A stretch of 64,000 nucleotides of DNA, from positions 186,001 to 250,000 of the forward strand of contig NZ_NASZ01000003.1 of the NCBI RefSeq assembly GCF_014596575.1, in the 5' to 3' direction. Positions 10,074-20,162 of this stretch are shown piece after piece. This DNA is from Flavobacterium pokkalii. GTDB taxonomy: Bacteria; Bacteroidota; Bacteroidia; Flavobacteriales; Flavobacteriaceae. Under the pieces are notes generated by a model. The model was not told the origin of the DNA, ran no database searches, and saw only the letters and a program-made list of their open reading frames with translations. The position numbers and the translations under genes were made by a program. The first letter of the stretch is position 1, and each line of letters starts with the position of its first letter.

Positions 10074-11228
10074 TTATTTCATAGCAACTGTAGCAGCCGC
10101 TACGGTATCATTCTCTTTAGCCTCAGCCGGAGCTGCTGATTCACCCTCCGCTGGTTGCTCTAATGAAGCTTTTACTTCATTAACTAGAGTAGTTTGTTGT
10201 GCTAACCATTTTTTGTAATCTTCCGGAGTATCCACAACAATTTTCATTTGCATGTTGTAGTGAGAAGCTCCACAAATTTTATTACAAAGCAATAAATAGT
10301 CAAAAGTATAAGGATCTAATCCCGATTCTCCTTTTGCAATTAATTCTGTACTTCTTTTAGCTCTCAACTCATTGATGTGAGCCACTTTTTCAACCATTTC
10401 TGGTAACTCTCTGTACTCAGAAGTTGTATAAATTGGTGTAAAAGCAAACTCAGTAACCATCCCCGGAACACAGTTCATTTGCGCTCTAAAGTGAGGCATA
10501 TAAGCAGAGTGTAAAACGTCCTGAGAACGGAATTTAAAGTGGATTTTCTTTCCTTTTGGGATATGCAATTCACTAACTACAATATCATCCTGAGCATTTG
10601 GATCTGATAAATCAACACCTAATGTATTTACTCCTTCAATATATCTTACGTTAGCTTTACCTAAAACATTATCCTCACCAGCAATTCTGGCAGTCCATTT
10701 AAATTGTTGAGCATAAACTTCTACCACTACAGTATCTTCATCCTCATCAATAAACATAATGTTTGTCCAGGCATATAATCCGTAAAGGATTAATCCGGCT
10801 AAAACAACCGCAGGAATGATACTCCAAATTGCTTCTAATTTATTATTATCAGCAAAATATAAAGCTTTTTGATCTTTCTTTCCTTTGTATTTAAAAGCAA
10901 ACCAGTATAATAATACTTGTGTTACGGCCTGAACGATGAAGATCAAAACCCAAGTAATATTCATCAAATTATCTACCTGACCTCCATGAGCAGAAGCTGG
11001 AGTATGAAGAGGTAAGTTACCCCATTTAAGCAAACCGTAAATTGTAAATACATAAAGGAATGCTAAAAACCCAAACATCAAATAACCCTGAAGATTATTA
11101 TCTTTATCATTAGCTACTTGCGAATTATCCGAAGAAGCACCAACTTGAGTCAGGTCGAAAATTTTAGTCAATTGCCATAAAGCAATAGCTAATAAAACTA
11201 AAACTATAATTACCAACAAACTTGTCAT
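10074..11228 (-). CDS. coxB: Cytochrome c oxidase subunit II
   Basis: Carries the CuA centre that accepts electrons and passes them to subunit I. The 384 residues have an N-terminal hydrophobic helix (about 3-20), two further helices around residues 50-70 and 95-150, then the periplasmic cupredoxin domain. The CuA ligand pattern is visible as VLHSAYMPHF (first His) and CNKICGASHYNM (Cys, Cys, His, Met). No CxxCH is present, so this is not the heme-c-fused (caa3) version; electrons must come from ActE or ActA. A Glu/Ala-rich tail (about 355-384) is low complexity. It is located between actF and ctaD with gaps of 19 and 27 bases. Confidence 0.96.
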   Translation of the reverse strand: MTSLLVIIVLVLLAIALWQLTKIFDLTQVGASSDNSQVANDKDNNLQGYLMFGFLAFLYVFTIYGLLKWGNLPLHTPASAHGGQVDNLMNITWVLIFIVQAVTQVLLYWFAFKYKGKKDQKALYFADNNKLEAIWSIIPAVVLAGLILYGLYAWTNIMFIDEDEDTVVVEVYAQQFKWTARIAGEDNVLGKANVRYIEGVNTLGVDLSDPNAQDDIVVSELHIPKGKKIHFKFRSQDVLHSAYMPHFRAQMNCVPGMVTEFAFTPIYTTSEYRELPEMVEKVAHINELRAKRSTELIAKGESGLDPYTFDYLLLCNKICGASHYNMQMKIVVDTPEDYKKWLAQQTTLVNEVKASLEQPAEGESAAPAEAKENDTVAAATVAMK

Positions 11229-11247
11229 CTGTTTATCTCTTTAAAAA

Positions 11248-12612
11248 TTAATAATGAAAATGTTTACTTTCTTCGATATAAGGATTTCTTTTTGCTAATA
11301 ATGGAGCTTTAGTTAATGCTGTAAATACAGTAAAAATAAATAATCCAAGGAAGAAAAGAACTGATGAGATTTCAGGAATACCAATAAACCATTGGTCACC
11401 TACTGTACCAGGCATAATCATATTAAAGAAATCAATATAATGACCTAATAAAATAACAATACCAGCCATTACGATAACCCAAGTAATTCTCTTGAAATCG
11501 GTATTGATAAGGATTAACAACGGGAACACAAAGTTCATAACAACAGCACCAAAGAACGGTAAGTTGTAATCATTAATTCTGGTCACGAAATAAGTAATCT
11601 CTTCAGGAATATCAGCATACCAAATCAACATGAATTGAGAAAACCATAAATAAGTCCAGAAGATACTGATACCAAACATGAATTTAGCTAAATCATGGAT
11701 ATGACTAGTATTTACATACTCTAAATAACCTTTAGATTTTAAATACACAGTTACCATAGCAATCATTGTAATACCACTTACAAAGAAACTGGCAAATACA
11801 TACCATCCAAACAAGGTAGAAAACCAGTGTGGATCTACAGACATAATCCAGTCCCAAGACATGATAGACTCAGAAACGATAAAGAACACTAAGAAACCTG
11901 CAGATAATTTAAAGTTCTTTTTATAATTAGTATTATCATCAGATTCATCCTGAGCTAAACAATTTTTTCTTGACAAGTGACGGTATAAATTCCATCCTGC
12001 AATGAAAACGAAAGCTCTGGCAATCCAGAAACCAAAATTTAAATATCCAGCCTTACCTGCAATTAATTCATCATAATTAGCACTTGACGGATCAGTTACA
12101 CCTTCATTTAACCAAGCAAAAATATGATTAAAGTGAAGTCCACACATTACTAATATTACAAAAAATATAGCTGAACCTATCGGAAGGTAAGCTGTTATAC
12201 CTTGCATTACTCTGAATAAAACCGGTGACCATCCTGCAACTGCAACTTGTTGAATAGCATAGAAAACTAGAGTTCCCATAGTTAACAACATAAAGAAAAT
12301 ACAGGCTACATATAAAGCTGACCAAGGTTTATTTTGCAACTGGTGCAAAACATGGTTCAAATGCTCTTCATGTTCATTAGCTTCACTAACTTCACTTTTA
12401 GCTTCATGTTTAGTTGTTGCGTGAGCTTCTTCATGAGATTTAACCTCTTCATGAGTAGCTTCTCCATGACCACCATGAGATGATGCAGAAAGGATACTCT
12501 CAACTTCGTGAATATCTTTAGGGGCGTTTAAAAAACCGTAACCAATTCCTAATATACCAACGGCCATTAAGATAAAAGAAAACGTTTTTAATTTACTTGA
12601 AAATGTATACAT
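11248..12612 (-). CDS. actF: Quinol:cytochrome c oxidoreductase (ACIII) subunit ActF
   Basis: Integral membrane subunit of alternative complex III, related to the NrfD/ActC fold and carrying roughly ten helices. I chose the ATG at 12612 (MYTFSSKLKTFSFILM), giving 454 residues, over a TTG at 12639 that abuts the actE stop, because the ATG gives a family-like N-terminus. Between the first helix and the second (about residues 35-85) lies a His/Glu-rich stretch (SSHGGHGEATHEEVKSHEEA and onward) facing away from the membrane. It lies between actE and subunit II of the oxidase in one operon. Confidence 0.92.
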   Translation of the reverse strand: MYTFSSKLKTFSFILMAVGILGIGYGFLNAPKDIHEVESILSASSHGGHGEATHEEVKSHEEAHATTKHEAKSEVSEANEHEEHLNHVLHQLQNKPWSALYVACIFFMLLTMGTLVFYAIQQVAVAGWSPVLFRVMQGITAYLPIGSAIFFVILVMCGLHFNHIFAWLNEGVTDPSSANYDELIAGKAGYLNFGFWIARAFVFIAGWNLYRHLSRKNCLAQDESDDNTNYKKNFKLSAGFLVFFIVSESIMSWDWIMSVDPHWFSTLFGWYVFASFFVSGITMIAMVTVYLKSKGYLEYVNTSHIHDLAKFMFGISIFWTYLWFSQFMLIWYADIPEEITYFVTRINDYNLPFFGAVVMNFVFPLLILINTDFKRITWVIVMAGIVILLGHYIDFFNMIMPGTVGDQWFIGIPEISSVLFFLGLFIFTVFTALTKAPLLAKRNPYIEESKHFHY

Positions 12613-12639
12613 ATCTATTACGATCAGTTTGTTCAACAA

Positions 12640-13185
12640 TTATAATTGGCTTCTAAGTTTTAGAACGTAGTCAGCAATTAACCAACGCTCATGAACACTT
12701 AGTTGATTGGCATGAGAACCCATCGCATTTAAACCATACGTCTCAACATGAAAAATACTTCCTTCTGTGATTTCTCTATCTTTATAATTAGGAACACCTA
12801 AGAATTTTTCTCTTTCAACTAATTTTCCTTTACCATTACCAGTTGCACCATGACAACTAATACAATAGATATCGAAAAGTTCTTTTCCTTTACCAGAATT
12901 TCTATCTAATGAATCTAAAGGTGATTTCAAATTAGCTTTTGCTAATTCATAACCTTCAGTTGTATTAGGATATTCATAAGGCTCATAACCTCTGTTAATG
13001 CTACCTTCAGCAGGAAGTTGTCCTTCTTTACCGTTTGCAAAAGCTTTAGACTCTGAATAAGTTTCGTAGCCTACTGACTCATACATATTTGGAAAATACT
13101 GATAATTCGGCTTTTTATCATTATGACATGAAGCTAATAAAGCAGTTATGCCTAATAATAGTGTTATTTTATATACCCTTTTCAT
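12640..13185 (-). CDS. actE: ACIII subunit ActE, monoheme cytochrome c lipoprotein
   Basis: Electron-carrying c-type cytochrome of alternative complex III. With the ATG at 13185 the protein is 181 residues: MKRVYKIT, a hydrophobic stretch, then a lipobox LLASC with Cys20, so it should be lipid-anchored on the outer face of the inner membrane. One heme site, CISCHG, is followed by a distal Met region (VETYGLNAMGSHANQL). A TTG at 13206 would overlap actD and add residues ahead of the signal peptide; I prefer the ATG. It is likely the exit point for electrons towards the oxidase encoded three genes on. Confidence 0.93.
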   Translation of the reverse strand: MKRVYKITLLLGITALLASCHNDKKPNYQYFPNMYESVGYETYSESKAFANGKEGQLPAEGSINRGYEPYEYPNTTEGYELAKANLKSPLDSLDRNSGKGKELFDIYCISCHGATGNGKGKLVEREKFLGVPNYKDREITEGSIFHVETYGLNAMGSHANQLSVHERWLIADYVLKLRSQL

Positions 13186-13192
13186 ATCTAAA

Positions 13193-13717
13193 TTAATTCT
13201 TTTCAATTACTTTAACTTCTACAGCTCCTGTACCTTGGAAAAAAGAAACTAATTCTTCTTCATTATCATTTACAGCAACTTCCATTAGGAAATGATCGTC
13301 TGTAGTTCTTACATCCGGATTTTCAGCTTTTTTAAATGGCCACAATCTACTTCTCATATAAAAAGTAATTACCATTAAGTGCGCTGCAAAAAACACAGTC
13401 ATCTCAAACATAATAGGCACAAAAGAAGGCATATTTTGAATATAACTAAAACTTGGCTTTCCTCCGATATCCTGTGGCCAATCATGAATCATGATATAAC
13501 CCATCATTGATGTTGCAACAGTAATACCAACACATCCGTATAAGAAAGCACAAATAGCTAATCTTGTTGGGGCAATCCCCATAGCTTTATCCAAACCATG
13601 AACAGGAAATGGACAAAAAACATCTTCAATATGATGGTGAGCTGCTCTGGTTTTCTTTACAGCATTCATCAATATATCATCGTCATTATAAATGGCGTAA
13701 ATAACTTTATTACTCAT
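13193..13717 (-). CDS. actD: ACIII subunit ActD (DUF3341)
   Basis: A small inner-membrane subunit of alternative complex III that caps ActC/ActF. The 174 residues match the usual size. The N-terminal soluble part (MSNKVIYAIYNDDDIL, then HHHIEDVFCPFPVHGLDKAMG) is characteristic of the family. Two membrane helices follow at about 55-75 and 95-120. The start at 13717 overlaps the end of actC by eight bases, and the stop lies just eight bases before the actE ATG, so translation of the three is probably coupled. Confidence 0.94.
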   Translation of the reverse strand: MSNKVIYAIYNDDDILMNAVKKTRAAHHHIEDVFCPFPVHGLDKAMGIAPTRLAICAFLYGCVGITVATSMMGYIMIHDWPQDIGGKPSFSYIQNMPSFVPIMFEMTVFFAAHLMVITFYMRSRLWPFKKAENPDVRTTDDHFLMEVAVNDNEEELVSFFQGTGAVEVKVIEKN

Positions 13718-15113
13718 GGTGTGAATCTTTATGTGCTTCTCTTTCTCTAATATAATTATCTCCGGTTGCTTTCAAAATTGTTTTAACCTCTGCCTGTGCA
13801 ATTACAGGGAAAGTTCTAGAGTATAATAAAAACAATACAAAGAAGAAACCAATTGTTCCAATGAAAATACCAATATCTACAAATGTTGGAGAGAACATTG
13901 TCCAAGAAGACGGTAAGTAATCTCTATGTAAAGAAGTTACAATGATTACAAAACGCTCAAACCACATCCCGATGTTTACCACAATAGAAATAATGAATGA
14001 AAACATGATACTGGTTCTTAATTTCTTAAACCACATAAATTGTGGAGAGAATACGTTACAAGTCATCATCGACCAGTAAGCCCACCAGTAAGGTCCGGTA
14101 GCTCTGTTTAAGAAAGCATATTGCTCATACTCTACTCCGGAATACCAAGCAATAAACAACTCAGTAATATAAGCCACACCTACAATAGATCCTGTAATCA
14201 TGATGATTAAGTTCATCAATTCGATGTGTTGTAAAGTAATATAAGCTTCTAAGTTAGATACTTTTCTCATGATGATAAGCAAAGTATTTACCATCGCAAA
14301 TCCTGAGAATACCGCTCCGGCAACGAAGTACGGAGGGAAGATTGTTGTATGCCATCCAGGAATTACCGAAGTAGCAAAGTCCATAGATACAATAGTGTGT
14401 ACAGAAAGTACAAGAGGCGTTGCTAAACCAGCAAGTACCAAAGATACTTCTTCAAAACGTTGCCAGTCTTTTACTCTACCGCTCCATCCAAAACTAAGGA
14501 TAGAATAAATTCTTTTGTTAAATGGAGTAATAGCTCTATCTCTTAACATTGCAAAGTCAGGTAATAAACCAGTCCACCAGAAGACTAACGATACTGACAA
14601 ATACGTAGAGATTGCAAATACGTCCCAAAGAAGAGGTGAGTTAAAGTTTACCCAAAGAGATCCAAACTGGTTTGGAATTGGTAATACCCAGTAAGCTAAC
14701 CATGGACGTCCCATGTGAATAATTGGGAACAAACCTGCCTGAACTACCGAGAAGATTGTCATCGCCTCAGCTGAACGGTTAATTGCCATTCTCCATCTTT
14801 GACGGAATAACAATAATACTGCAGAGATAAGAGTTCCGGCGTGCCCGATACCTACCCACCAAACGAAGTTAGTGATATCCCATGCCCAACCAACTGTTTT
14901 ATTTAATCCCCATGTTCCAATACCTGTAGATACTGTGTAAACGATACATCCTATTCCCCAAAGAAAGGCTGTTAAAGCGATTGAAAATACAATCCACCAA
15001 TGTTTATTAGCCAAACCTTCGACAGGCGCTGCCACATCTACTGTTACATCATGATAAGACTTATCACCTATAACTAAAGGCTTTCTAATACTAGAGTCGT
15101 ATATATGAGACAT
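13710..15113 (-). CDS. actC: ACIII subunit ActC (NrfD/PsrC-type quinol-site membrane protein)
   Basis: Polytopic membrane subunit of the NrfD/PsrC family; in alternative complex III it forms the menaquinol oxidation site next to the iron-sulfur subunit ActB. The 467 residues carry about ten hydrophobic helices, with family-typical stretches such as FVWWVGIGHAGTLISAVLLL and HMGRPWLAYW. The N-terminus (residues 1-30) is soluble. It is 29 bases downstream of actB and overlaps actD by eight bases. Confidence 0.95.
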   Translation of the reverse strand: MSHIYDSSIRKPLVIGDKSYHDVTVDVAAPVEGLANKHWWIVFSIALTAFLWGIGCIVYTVSTGIGTWGLNKTVGWAWDITNFVWWVGIGHAGTLISAVLLLFRQRWRMAINRSAEAMTIFSVVQAGLFPIIHMGRPWLAYWVLPIPNQFGSLWVNFNSPLLWDVFAISTYLSVSLVFWWTGLLPDFAMLRDRAITPFNKRIYSILSFGWSGRVKDWQRFEEVSLVLAGLATPLVLSVHTIVSMDFATSVIPGWHTTIFPPYFVAGAVFSGFAMVNTLLIIMRKVSNLEAYITLQHIELMNLIIMITGSIVGVAYITELFIAWYSGVEYEQYAFLNRATGPYWWAYWSMMTCNVFSPQFMWFKKLRTSIMFSFIISIVVNIGMWFERFVIIVTSLHRDYLPSSWTMFSPTFVDIGIFIGTIGFFFVLFLLYSRTFPVIAQAEVKTILKATGDNYIREREAHKDSHHE

Positions 15114-15142
15114 ATTCCTTTATATTGATTTTTAATTTATTC

Positions 15143-18100
15143 TTAAGTGTTTCTAACTTTTACGTGATAAACCACATTTGGTTTAGTTCCGATGTGCTCT
15201 AATAAGTGATAAGATCTTTCGTCAGCGGCCAATTTAGCAACTTTACTTTCTTTATCATTTACATCTCCAAAAATCATTGCTCCAGATGAACAAGCATTAG
15301 AACAAGCTGTTTGGAATTCACCATCAGCAACAGGACGTCCTTCGTTTTTAGCTTTCAACTTAGTTGCTTGTGTCATTTGAATACACATAGAACATTTTTC
15401 CATAACCCCACGAGAACGAACATTCACATCCGGATTCAATACCATACGACCTAAATCATCATTCATATGGTAATCAAACTCACTGTTTTTGTTGTACAAG
15501 AACCAGTTGAAACGACGTACTTTATAAGGACAGTTGTTAGCACAGTAACGAGTACCCACACATCTGTTATATGCCATATGGTTTTGACCTTCACGACCGT
15601 GAGAAGTTGCAGCAACAGGACATACAGTTTCACAAGGAGCGTGGTTACAGTGTTGACACATTACCGGTTGGAATGCTACTTGTGGATTATCAGAAGCTTT
15701 TTCCATTTCGTTGAAAGTAGAAAGTGAGCTCGATAAACCAGCAATTCCTTCTTTTCTTTCATTATCTCCTTCAAAAGTTTCTTCAGAAGAATAATATCTG
15801 TCAATACGCAACCAGTGCATATCACGGCTTCTTCTTACCTCTGATTTACCTACAACCGGAACGTTGTTTTCAGCGTGACAAGCTATAACACAAGCTCCAC
15901 ATCCTGTACAAGCATTCAAATCGATAGAAAGATTGAAGTGGTGACCTACAGAACGATCAAATGATTCCCATAAATCTACCGAAGTAGCTTCAACTTCTTT
16001 GTGATCTAAAGATACTTTTGGTGTTTCGTTCCAAATTTTAGAATCCTTAGTATTGAAGATTTCAAGAGTAGTTTCTTTAATAATATCTCCTCTACCCATC
16101 AATGTTTTTTGACCTTGAACACAAGCAAACTCATGTTCACCGGCAGCTTTAACTAATTCAACTGACTGAACTTCGTTAAATCCTTTATATAAAGTGTAAG
16201 CATTTAAACCTACCTGCATTTCTTCTTTCAAAGCCGCTTTACGACCATAACCGAAAGCTAAACCTACTGTTCCAATAGCCTGACCTGGTTGAACAATAAC
16301 CGGTACATTTTCTAATTTAGCACCATCAGCAGTTGTAATTGTAGCATAACTACCATTCAAACCACCATTAGCAACAATCTCATTAGACAATCCTAAAGTT
16401 TTAGCATCAGCATTAGAAACAGTCACATAGTTATCCCAAGAAACTCTTGTAATTGGATCCGGGAACTCTTGTAACCATGGGTTATTAGCTTGTTGCCCAT
16501 CACCCATTCCGGTTTTAGTGTATAATACTAATTCTAATCCGGCACCAGCTTTAGATTTTGCTAATTCATTAGCCGCAGATGCGTAATCAGCAGTTCCTCC
16601 AGAAGTAACCTGAGGAGCTCCTACAAAAATACCATCATGCAAAACTTTATTCCAAGTTGAACCAACAATATAATTTGAAGAATATGCTTTTAAGTAATCG
16701 TAGTAAGAACCTGTAAGTCCGTTAATAGACATCAATACATCCTGAAATTGTTTAGTATCAAACAACGGACGGATTGTAGGTTGAGTTAAGCTGTAAGTTC
16801 CTTTAGTTAAAACTAAATCTCCCCAAGACTCTAAATAGTGAGGAACCGGAGCAGCAATAGTTGCAACAGCAGCAGTTTCATCTTCTTTTAAAGATAAAGC
16901 AACTGAAGTTTTAACTTTTTTAAGACCTTCAACAAATGAAGCTGAATCCGCTAAAGTATAAACCGGATTCACACCGCTCATAATTAATGTATGAACGCTT
17001 CCCGCTTTCATATCAGCGACTAACTGAGCTACCTGAGCATCAGAACCTTTTCTGATTTGTCTTGTTCCTACAGTTGAGAAAGCTTCGCTAGCTAACACCT
17101 GGTTGATAGCTAAAACTAACAATTGTGCATTTTTATCCTGAATACCAGAAACTAAAAGTCCTTTAGCGCCAGCAGCTTTTAATTGTTGAGCCGCTTTAGT
17201 AACTTCTGCTTTAAATTCAGGAGCTAAGTTTACAGAAACCGAAGAACCTGTAATGATATTATATATAAGTACTAATGCTTGTTTTTGATTCGCAACCGAC
17301 ATCGGTAAACGTTTATCAGCAGCAGCACCAGACAAAGTCATGTTTGCTTCTAATTGGAAGTGACGGGACATTTTTCCATTTTTAGGAATCCTGCCTTGAG
17401 CATATCCGGCATCAAATCCTCCTCCTTGCCAGTCTCCTAAGAAATCTGCACCAACAGAAACGATAAGAGAAGCTTTTGAGAAATCGTAATCCACTAAAGC
17501 TCTTTCTCCGTAAACGGTTTCAAAAGCATCCAAAGCAGCTGATGAAGAAACTGCATCATAAACTACGTGTTTTGCATTTGGATTCGCTCCAATAAAATCA
17601 GCAATTAATTTTTCTGTCGAAGGACTCGCTAATGTATTCGTTAAGAAAACCACCTGACCACCTTTAGCTTTTGCATCAGCGATACTTGATTTAATTTTCG
17701 AATCTACTACTGCCCAAGATGAATCTTTTGCTTCAACTTTTGGTGCTTTCAAACGCATATTATCATACAATGACAATATTGAGGCGTGAATTCTGGCATT
17801 TGCAGCAAATTTTGCTCCCGAAATAGTATTATTATCTATTTTAATAGGACGCCCTTCACGTGTTTTAACAAGTAGGTTTGCAAAATCAAAACCATCAAAA
17901 ACCGAAGTTGCATAATAATCAGCTACTCCAGGAATGATTTGCTCTGGCTGCAATACATAAGGAATCGACTTGTTCACAGGGCCTTCGCATGCTGCAAGAG
18001 TAGCTGCTGCAGTACTAAACCCAACGTACTTTAGAAAATCACGTCTAGATGTTGAAGATGACATCGCATCAGCATTTCCTAAAAACTCATCCGTAGGAAT

Positions 18101-18193
18101 CTCTTCGACAAACTCGTTATTTCTAAGCGCCTCAACAATAGAACCATTTTCTAGTTCCTCAACACTTTTCCAGTATTTTTTGTTTGATGACAT
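15143..18193 (-). CDS. actB: ACIII subunit ActB (molybdopterin-oxidoreductase-like plus iron-sulfur domains)
   Basis: Large periplasmic subunit of alternative complex III with 1,016 residues. The first about 730 residues resemble a molybdopterin oxidoreductase that has lost its cofactor; the last about 280 are a ferredoxin-type domain. Four cysteine groups are visible in that domain: CTGCGACVIACHAENN, CQHCNHAPCETVCPV, CVGTRYCANNCPYKVRRF, and CSMCIQM with a later CSNAC. The N-terminus holds a Tat-like motif SRRDFLK (49-55) and a lipobox-like LAAC (Cys69), placed after about 48 soluble residues. It is 32 bases downstream of actA. Confidence 0.96.
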   Translation of the reverse strand: MSSNKKYWKSVEELENGSIVEALRNNEFVEEIPTDEFLGNADAMSSSTSRRDFLKYVGFSTAAATLAACEGPVNKSIPYVLQPEQIIPGVADYYATSVFDGFDFANLLVKTREGRPIKIDNNTISGAKFAANARIHASILSLYDNMRLKAPKVEAKDSSWAVVDSKIKSSIADAKAKGGQVVFLTNTLASPSTEKLIADFIGANPNAKHVVYDAVSSSAALDAFETVYGERALVDYDFSKASLIVSVGADFLGDWQGGGFDAGYAQGRIPKNGKMSRHFQLEANMTLSGAAADKRLPMSVANQKQALVLIYNIITGSSVSVNLAPEFKAEVTKAAQQLKAAGAKGLLVSGIQDKNAQLLVLAINQVLASEAFSTVGTRQIRKGSDAQVAQLVADMKAGSVHTLIMSGVNPVYTLADSASFVEGLKKVKTSVALSLKEDETAAVATIAAPVPHYLESWGDLVLTKGTYSLTQPTIRPLFDTKQFQDVLMSINGLTGSYYDYLKAYSSNYIVGSTWNKVLHDGIFVGAPQVTSGGTADYASAANELAKSKAGAGLELVLYTKTGMGDGQQANNPWLQEFPDPITRVSWDNYVTVSNADAKTLGLSNEIVANGGLNGSYATITTADGAKLENVPVIVQPGQAIGTVGLAFGYGRKAALKEEMQVGLNAYTLYKGFNEVQSVELVKAAGEHEFACVQGQKTLMGRGDIIKETTLEIFNTKDSKIWNETPKVSLDHKEVEATSVDLWESFDRSVGHHFNLSIDLNACTGCGACVIACHAENNVPVVGKSEVRRSRDMHWLRIDRYYSSEETFEGDNERKEGIAGLSSSLSTFNEMEKASDNPQVAFQPVMCQHCNHAPCETVCPVAATSHGREGQNHMAYNRCVGTRYCANNCPYKVRRFNWFLYNKNSEFDYHMNDDLGRMVLNPDVNVRSRGVMEKCSMCIQMTQATKLKAKNEGRPVADGEFQTACSNACSSGAMIFGDVNDKESKVAKLAADERSYHLLEHIGTKPNVVYHVKVRNT

Positions 18194-18225
18194 TGTATAT
18201 ATATATTAAAATCTTAATAATTAAA

Positions 18226-19554
18226 TTAATAGTGGCATTTTCCACACTCTAAACCTCCCATTTGTGCTTCAGTCAATTTATCCACACCGTATTTTTTAGA
18301 AAGTTCTTCATGTATCTTAGTATAATACCCATTTCCTTCCATTTTAACTTCTGTTTTTCTGTGACAGTTAACACACCATCCCATAGTTAATGGAGCAAAT
18401 TGTTTTTGAATTTCAAAAGTCTCAACAGGACCGTGACAAGTTTGACATTCAATTCCCGCAACAGTTACGTGTTGTGAGTGATTGAAGTAAACAAAATCAG
18501 GTAAGTTATGAATACGAACCCATTTAACCGGTTGTGTTTTTCCAGTGTAAGACTGAGTCGTTTTATCCCATCCAACTGCATCATATAATTTTTGGATTTG
18601 AGCATCATAGAAAGCTTTGCTGTATTCCGGAGTAGCAGTTGACTCAGCAACTTCAGAAATATTTTTATGACAGTTCATACACACATTTAAAGAAGGAATA
18701 CCTGCAGTTTTACTAACTCTGGCAGCAGAGTGACAGTATTTACAGTTAATTTCATTATCACCAGCGTGGATCTTGTGCGAATAGTGAATTGGCTGAATCG
18801 GAGCATAATCCTGATCTACACCTACCTGCATCAAGTAACCGTAAACAAAATACCCACTAGCCAACAATAAGAAAATACAAGAAACCAATACTAAAAACTG
18901 ATTTTTAACAAAAGCTTTCCAGATTGAAATTCTACCAACTTTTGGTTCAACTTCGATTCCGTTAGCCTTAGCAACTTTTCTTAATACATTGTTAACCATG
19001 AATAACATCACAACCAACACTACTAATACTAAAGCAAGAACTCCTAAAATTACATTATTAGAACTTCCTCCCTGATCAGCAGCACCAGCCGCAGCCTGAG
19101 CACCAGGTAAAGCAGCAGCAGGCTCTGCTTTTGGCTCAGATGTATAAGCTATAATATTATCGATATCAGCCTCAGACAATTGAGGAAAAGATGTCATCAC
19201 AGCTTTATTATTTTCATTAAATAATTTTACTGCCGCAGCATCTCCTGACTTAATCATGTCAGAACTATTATGAACCCATTTATAGATCCACGCCATGTCA
19301 TGTTTCTCAGCAACCCCTCTCAACGCAGGCCCTGTTGATTTAGCATCAAGCTTATGACAAGCAGCACAATTAGAATTAAAAAGCGCCTTACCTTTTACCG
19401 GATCACCACCAGTTGTAGCAGCTGCAGGAGCAGCTTCGGTTGCAGCTGCAGGAGCAGCATCTTGCGCAAATGAAGAGAAGGAAAAAGCCAGCATCATAGC
19501 TAAACTTAAAAACATTTTCCTTGAGTTCGGATTATGGTTACCCACCTTTTTCAT
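18226..19554 (-). CDS. actA: ACIII subunit ActA, multiheme cytochrome c with extra N-terminal heme domain
   Basis: First gene of the respiratory operon. The 442-residue protein has a signal peptide (about 1-31, ending SFAQ), then an Ala-rich linker and a monoheme cytochrome c domain with CAACHK (63-68). A membrane helix follows at about 165-190 and a second at about 218-240. The C-terminal pentaheme part has five CxxCH sites: CKYCH, CMNCH, CQTCH, CVNCH and, at the very end, CGKCHY. That is six hemes in total. A plain ActA has five, so the N-terminal mono-heme is a fusion typical of Bacteroidetes. ATG at 19554 gives the best signal peptide. Confidence 0.94.
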   Translation of the reverse strand: MKKVGNHNPNSRKMFLSLAMMLAFSFSSFAQDAAPAAATEAAPAAATTGGDPVKGKALFNSNCAACHKLDAKSTGPALRGVAEKHDMAWIYKWVHNSSDMIKSGDAAAVKLFNENNKAVMTSFPQLSEADIDNIIAYTSEPKAEPAAALPGAQAAAGAADQGGSSNNVILGVLALVLVVLVVMLFMVNNVLRKVAKANGIEVEPKVGRISIWKAFVKNQFLVLVSCIFLLLASGYFVYGYLMQVGVDQDYAPIQPIHYSHKIHAGDNEINCKYCHSAARVSKTAGIPSLNVCMNCHKNISEVAESTATPEYSKAFYDAQIQKLYDAVGWDKTTQSYTGKTQPVKWVRIHNLPDFVYFNHSQHVTVAGIECQTCHGPVETFEIQKQFAPLTMGWCVNCHRKTEVKMEGNGYYTKIHEELSKKYGVDKLTEAQMGGLECGKCHY

Positions 19555-19641
19555 AAAGTATATTGATTATCTACTAAAAATTGGCACAATTTTTTATGCA
19601 ACAAAATCACATAAAAAACGTTCCTTTATTTTAAACAGCCA

Positions 19642-19672
19642 CAAAAATACGACTTAAGAACTATTCTCAAAA
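19642..19672 (-). promoter_or_regulatory. Probable promoter of the act operon
   Basis: The minus strand has TATTTTTG (19649 down to 19642), a match to the Bacteroidetes -7 box, with TTTTG at 19672-19668 as the -33 element and an 18-base spacer. The start of transcription would fall about 80 bases ahead of actA. Confidence 0.6.
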
Positions 19673-19772
19673 CCCTAACTTCTTTAAAAAAACAATTTAT
19701 ATTAATTCTAAATAACTTTTTTATTGCTGTTTCAGTCAATAAATTTTACTTTTACTTAAAAATCTTCACATT

Positions 19773-20162
19773 ATGAGAATTTTAACAATTCAAAAAACAC
19801 TATTCACACTTCTCTTTTTTTCAATTTGCTCTTTCAAATTAACAGCACAGGAATCAAAAATTAACATTCAGCAAGATCCAAAGTTTGAACAACTACTTAA
19901 TGAGAAAAGAAAAATAAATCCGTCAATTGCTGTAAATGAGCAATATAAAATCCAGATTTTTAGTGGCAACAGCGAAAAAGCCAAGAGTACCCTAAATGAC
20001 TGCAAACAAAGTTTCACCAACCTGGACGGGACCATCGTTTTCAACACTCCTAATTATAAAGTTTGGATTGGCAATTTCAAAAGCCGTATTGAAGCCGAAA
20101 GAAATTTGCTTGAAATTAGAAAAGTCTATCAAAATGCCTTTTTAATCAAACCCAAAAAGTAA
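19773..20162 (+). CDS. SPOR domain-containing secreted protein
   Basis: A 129-residue protein with a signal peptide (about 1-25, ending LTAQ) and a C-terminal SPOR-like repeat (about 57-127) of the kind that binds denuded peptidoglycan glycan strands at division sites. The SPOR pattern shows as YKIQIFSGNSEKAKSTLNDC, then YKVWIGNFKSRIEAERNLLE and a closing FLIKPKK. It is transcribed divergently from the act operon, with no gene partner on its strand, and is followed by a terminator at 20301-20340. Small single-domain proteins of this type are common in Flavobacteriaceae, where the exact role is not known. The assignment to the SPOR fold is good; function is inference. Confidence 0.8.
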   Translation: MRILTIQKTLFTLLFFSICSFKLTAQESKINIQQDPKFEQLLNEKRKINPSIAVNEQYKIQIFSGNSEKAKSTLNDCKQSFTNLDGTIVFNTPNYKVWIGNFKSRIEAERNLLEIRKVYQNAFLIKPKK

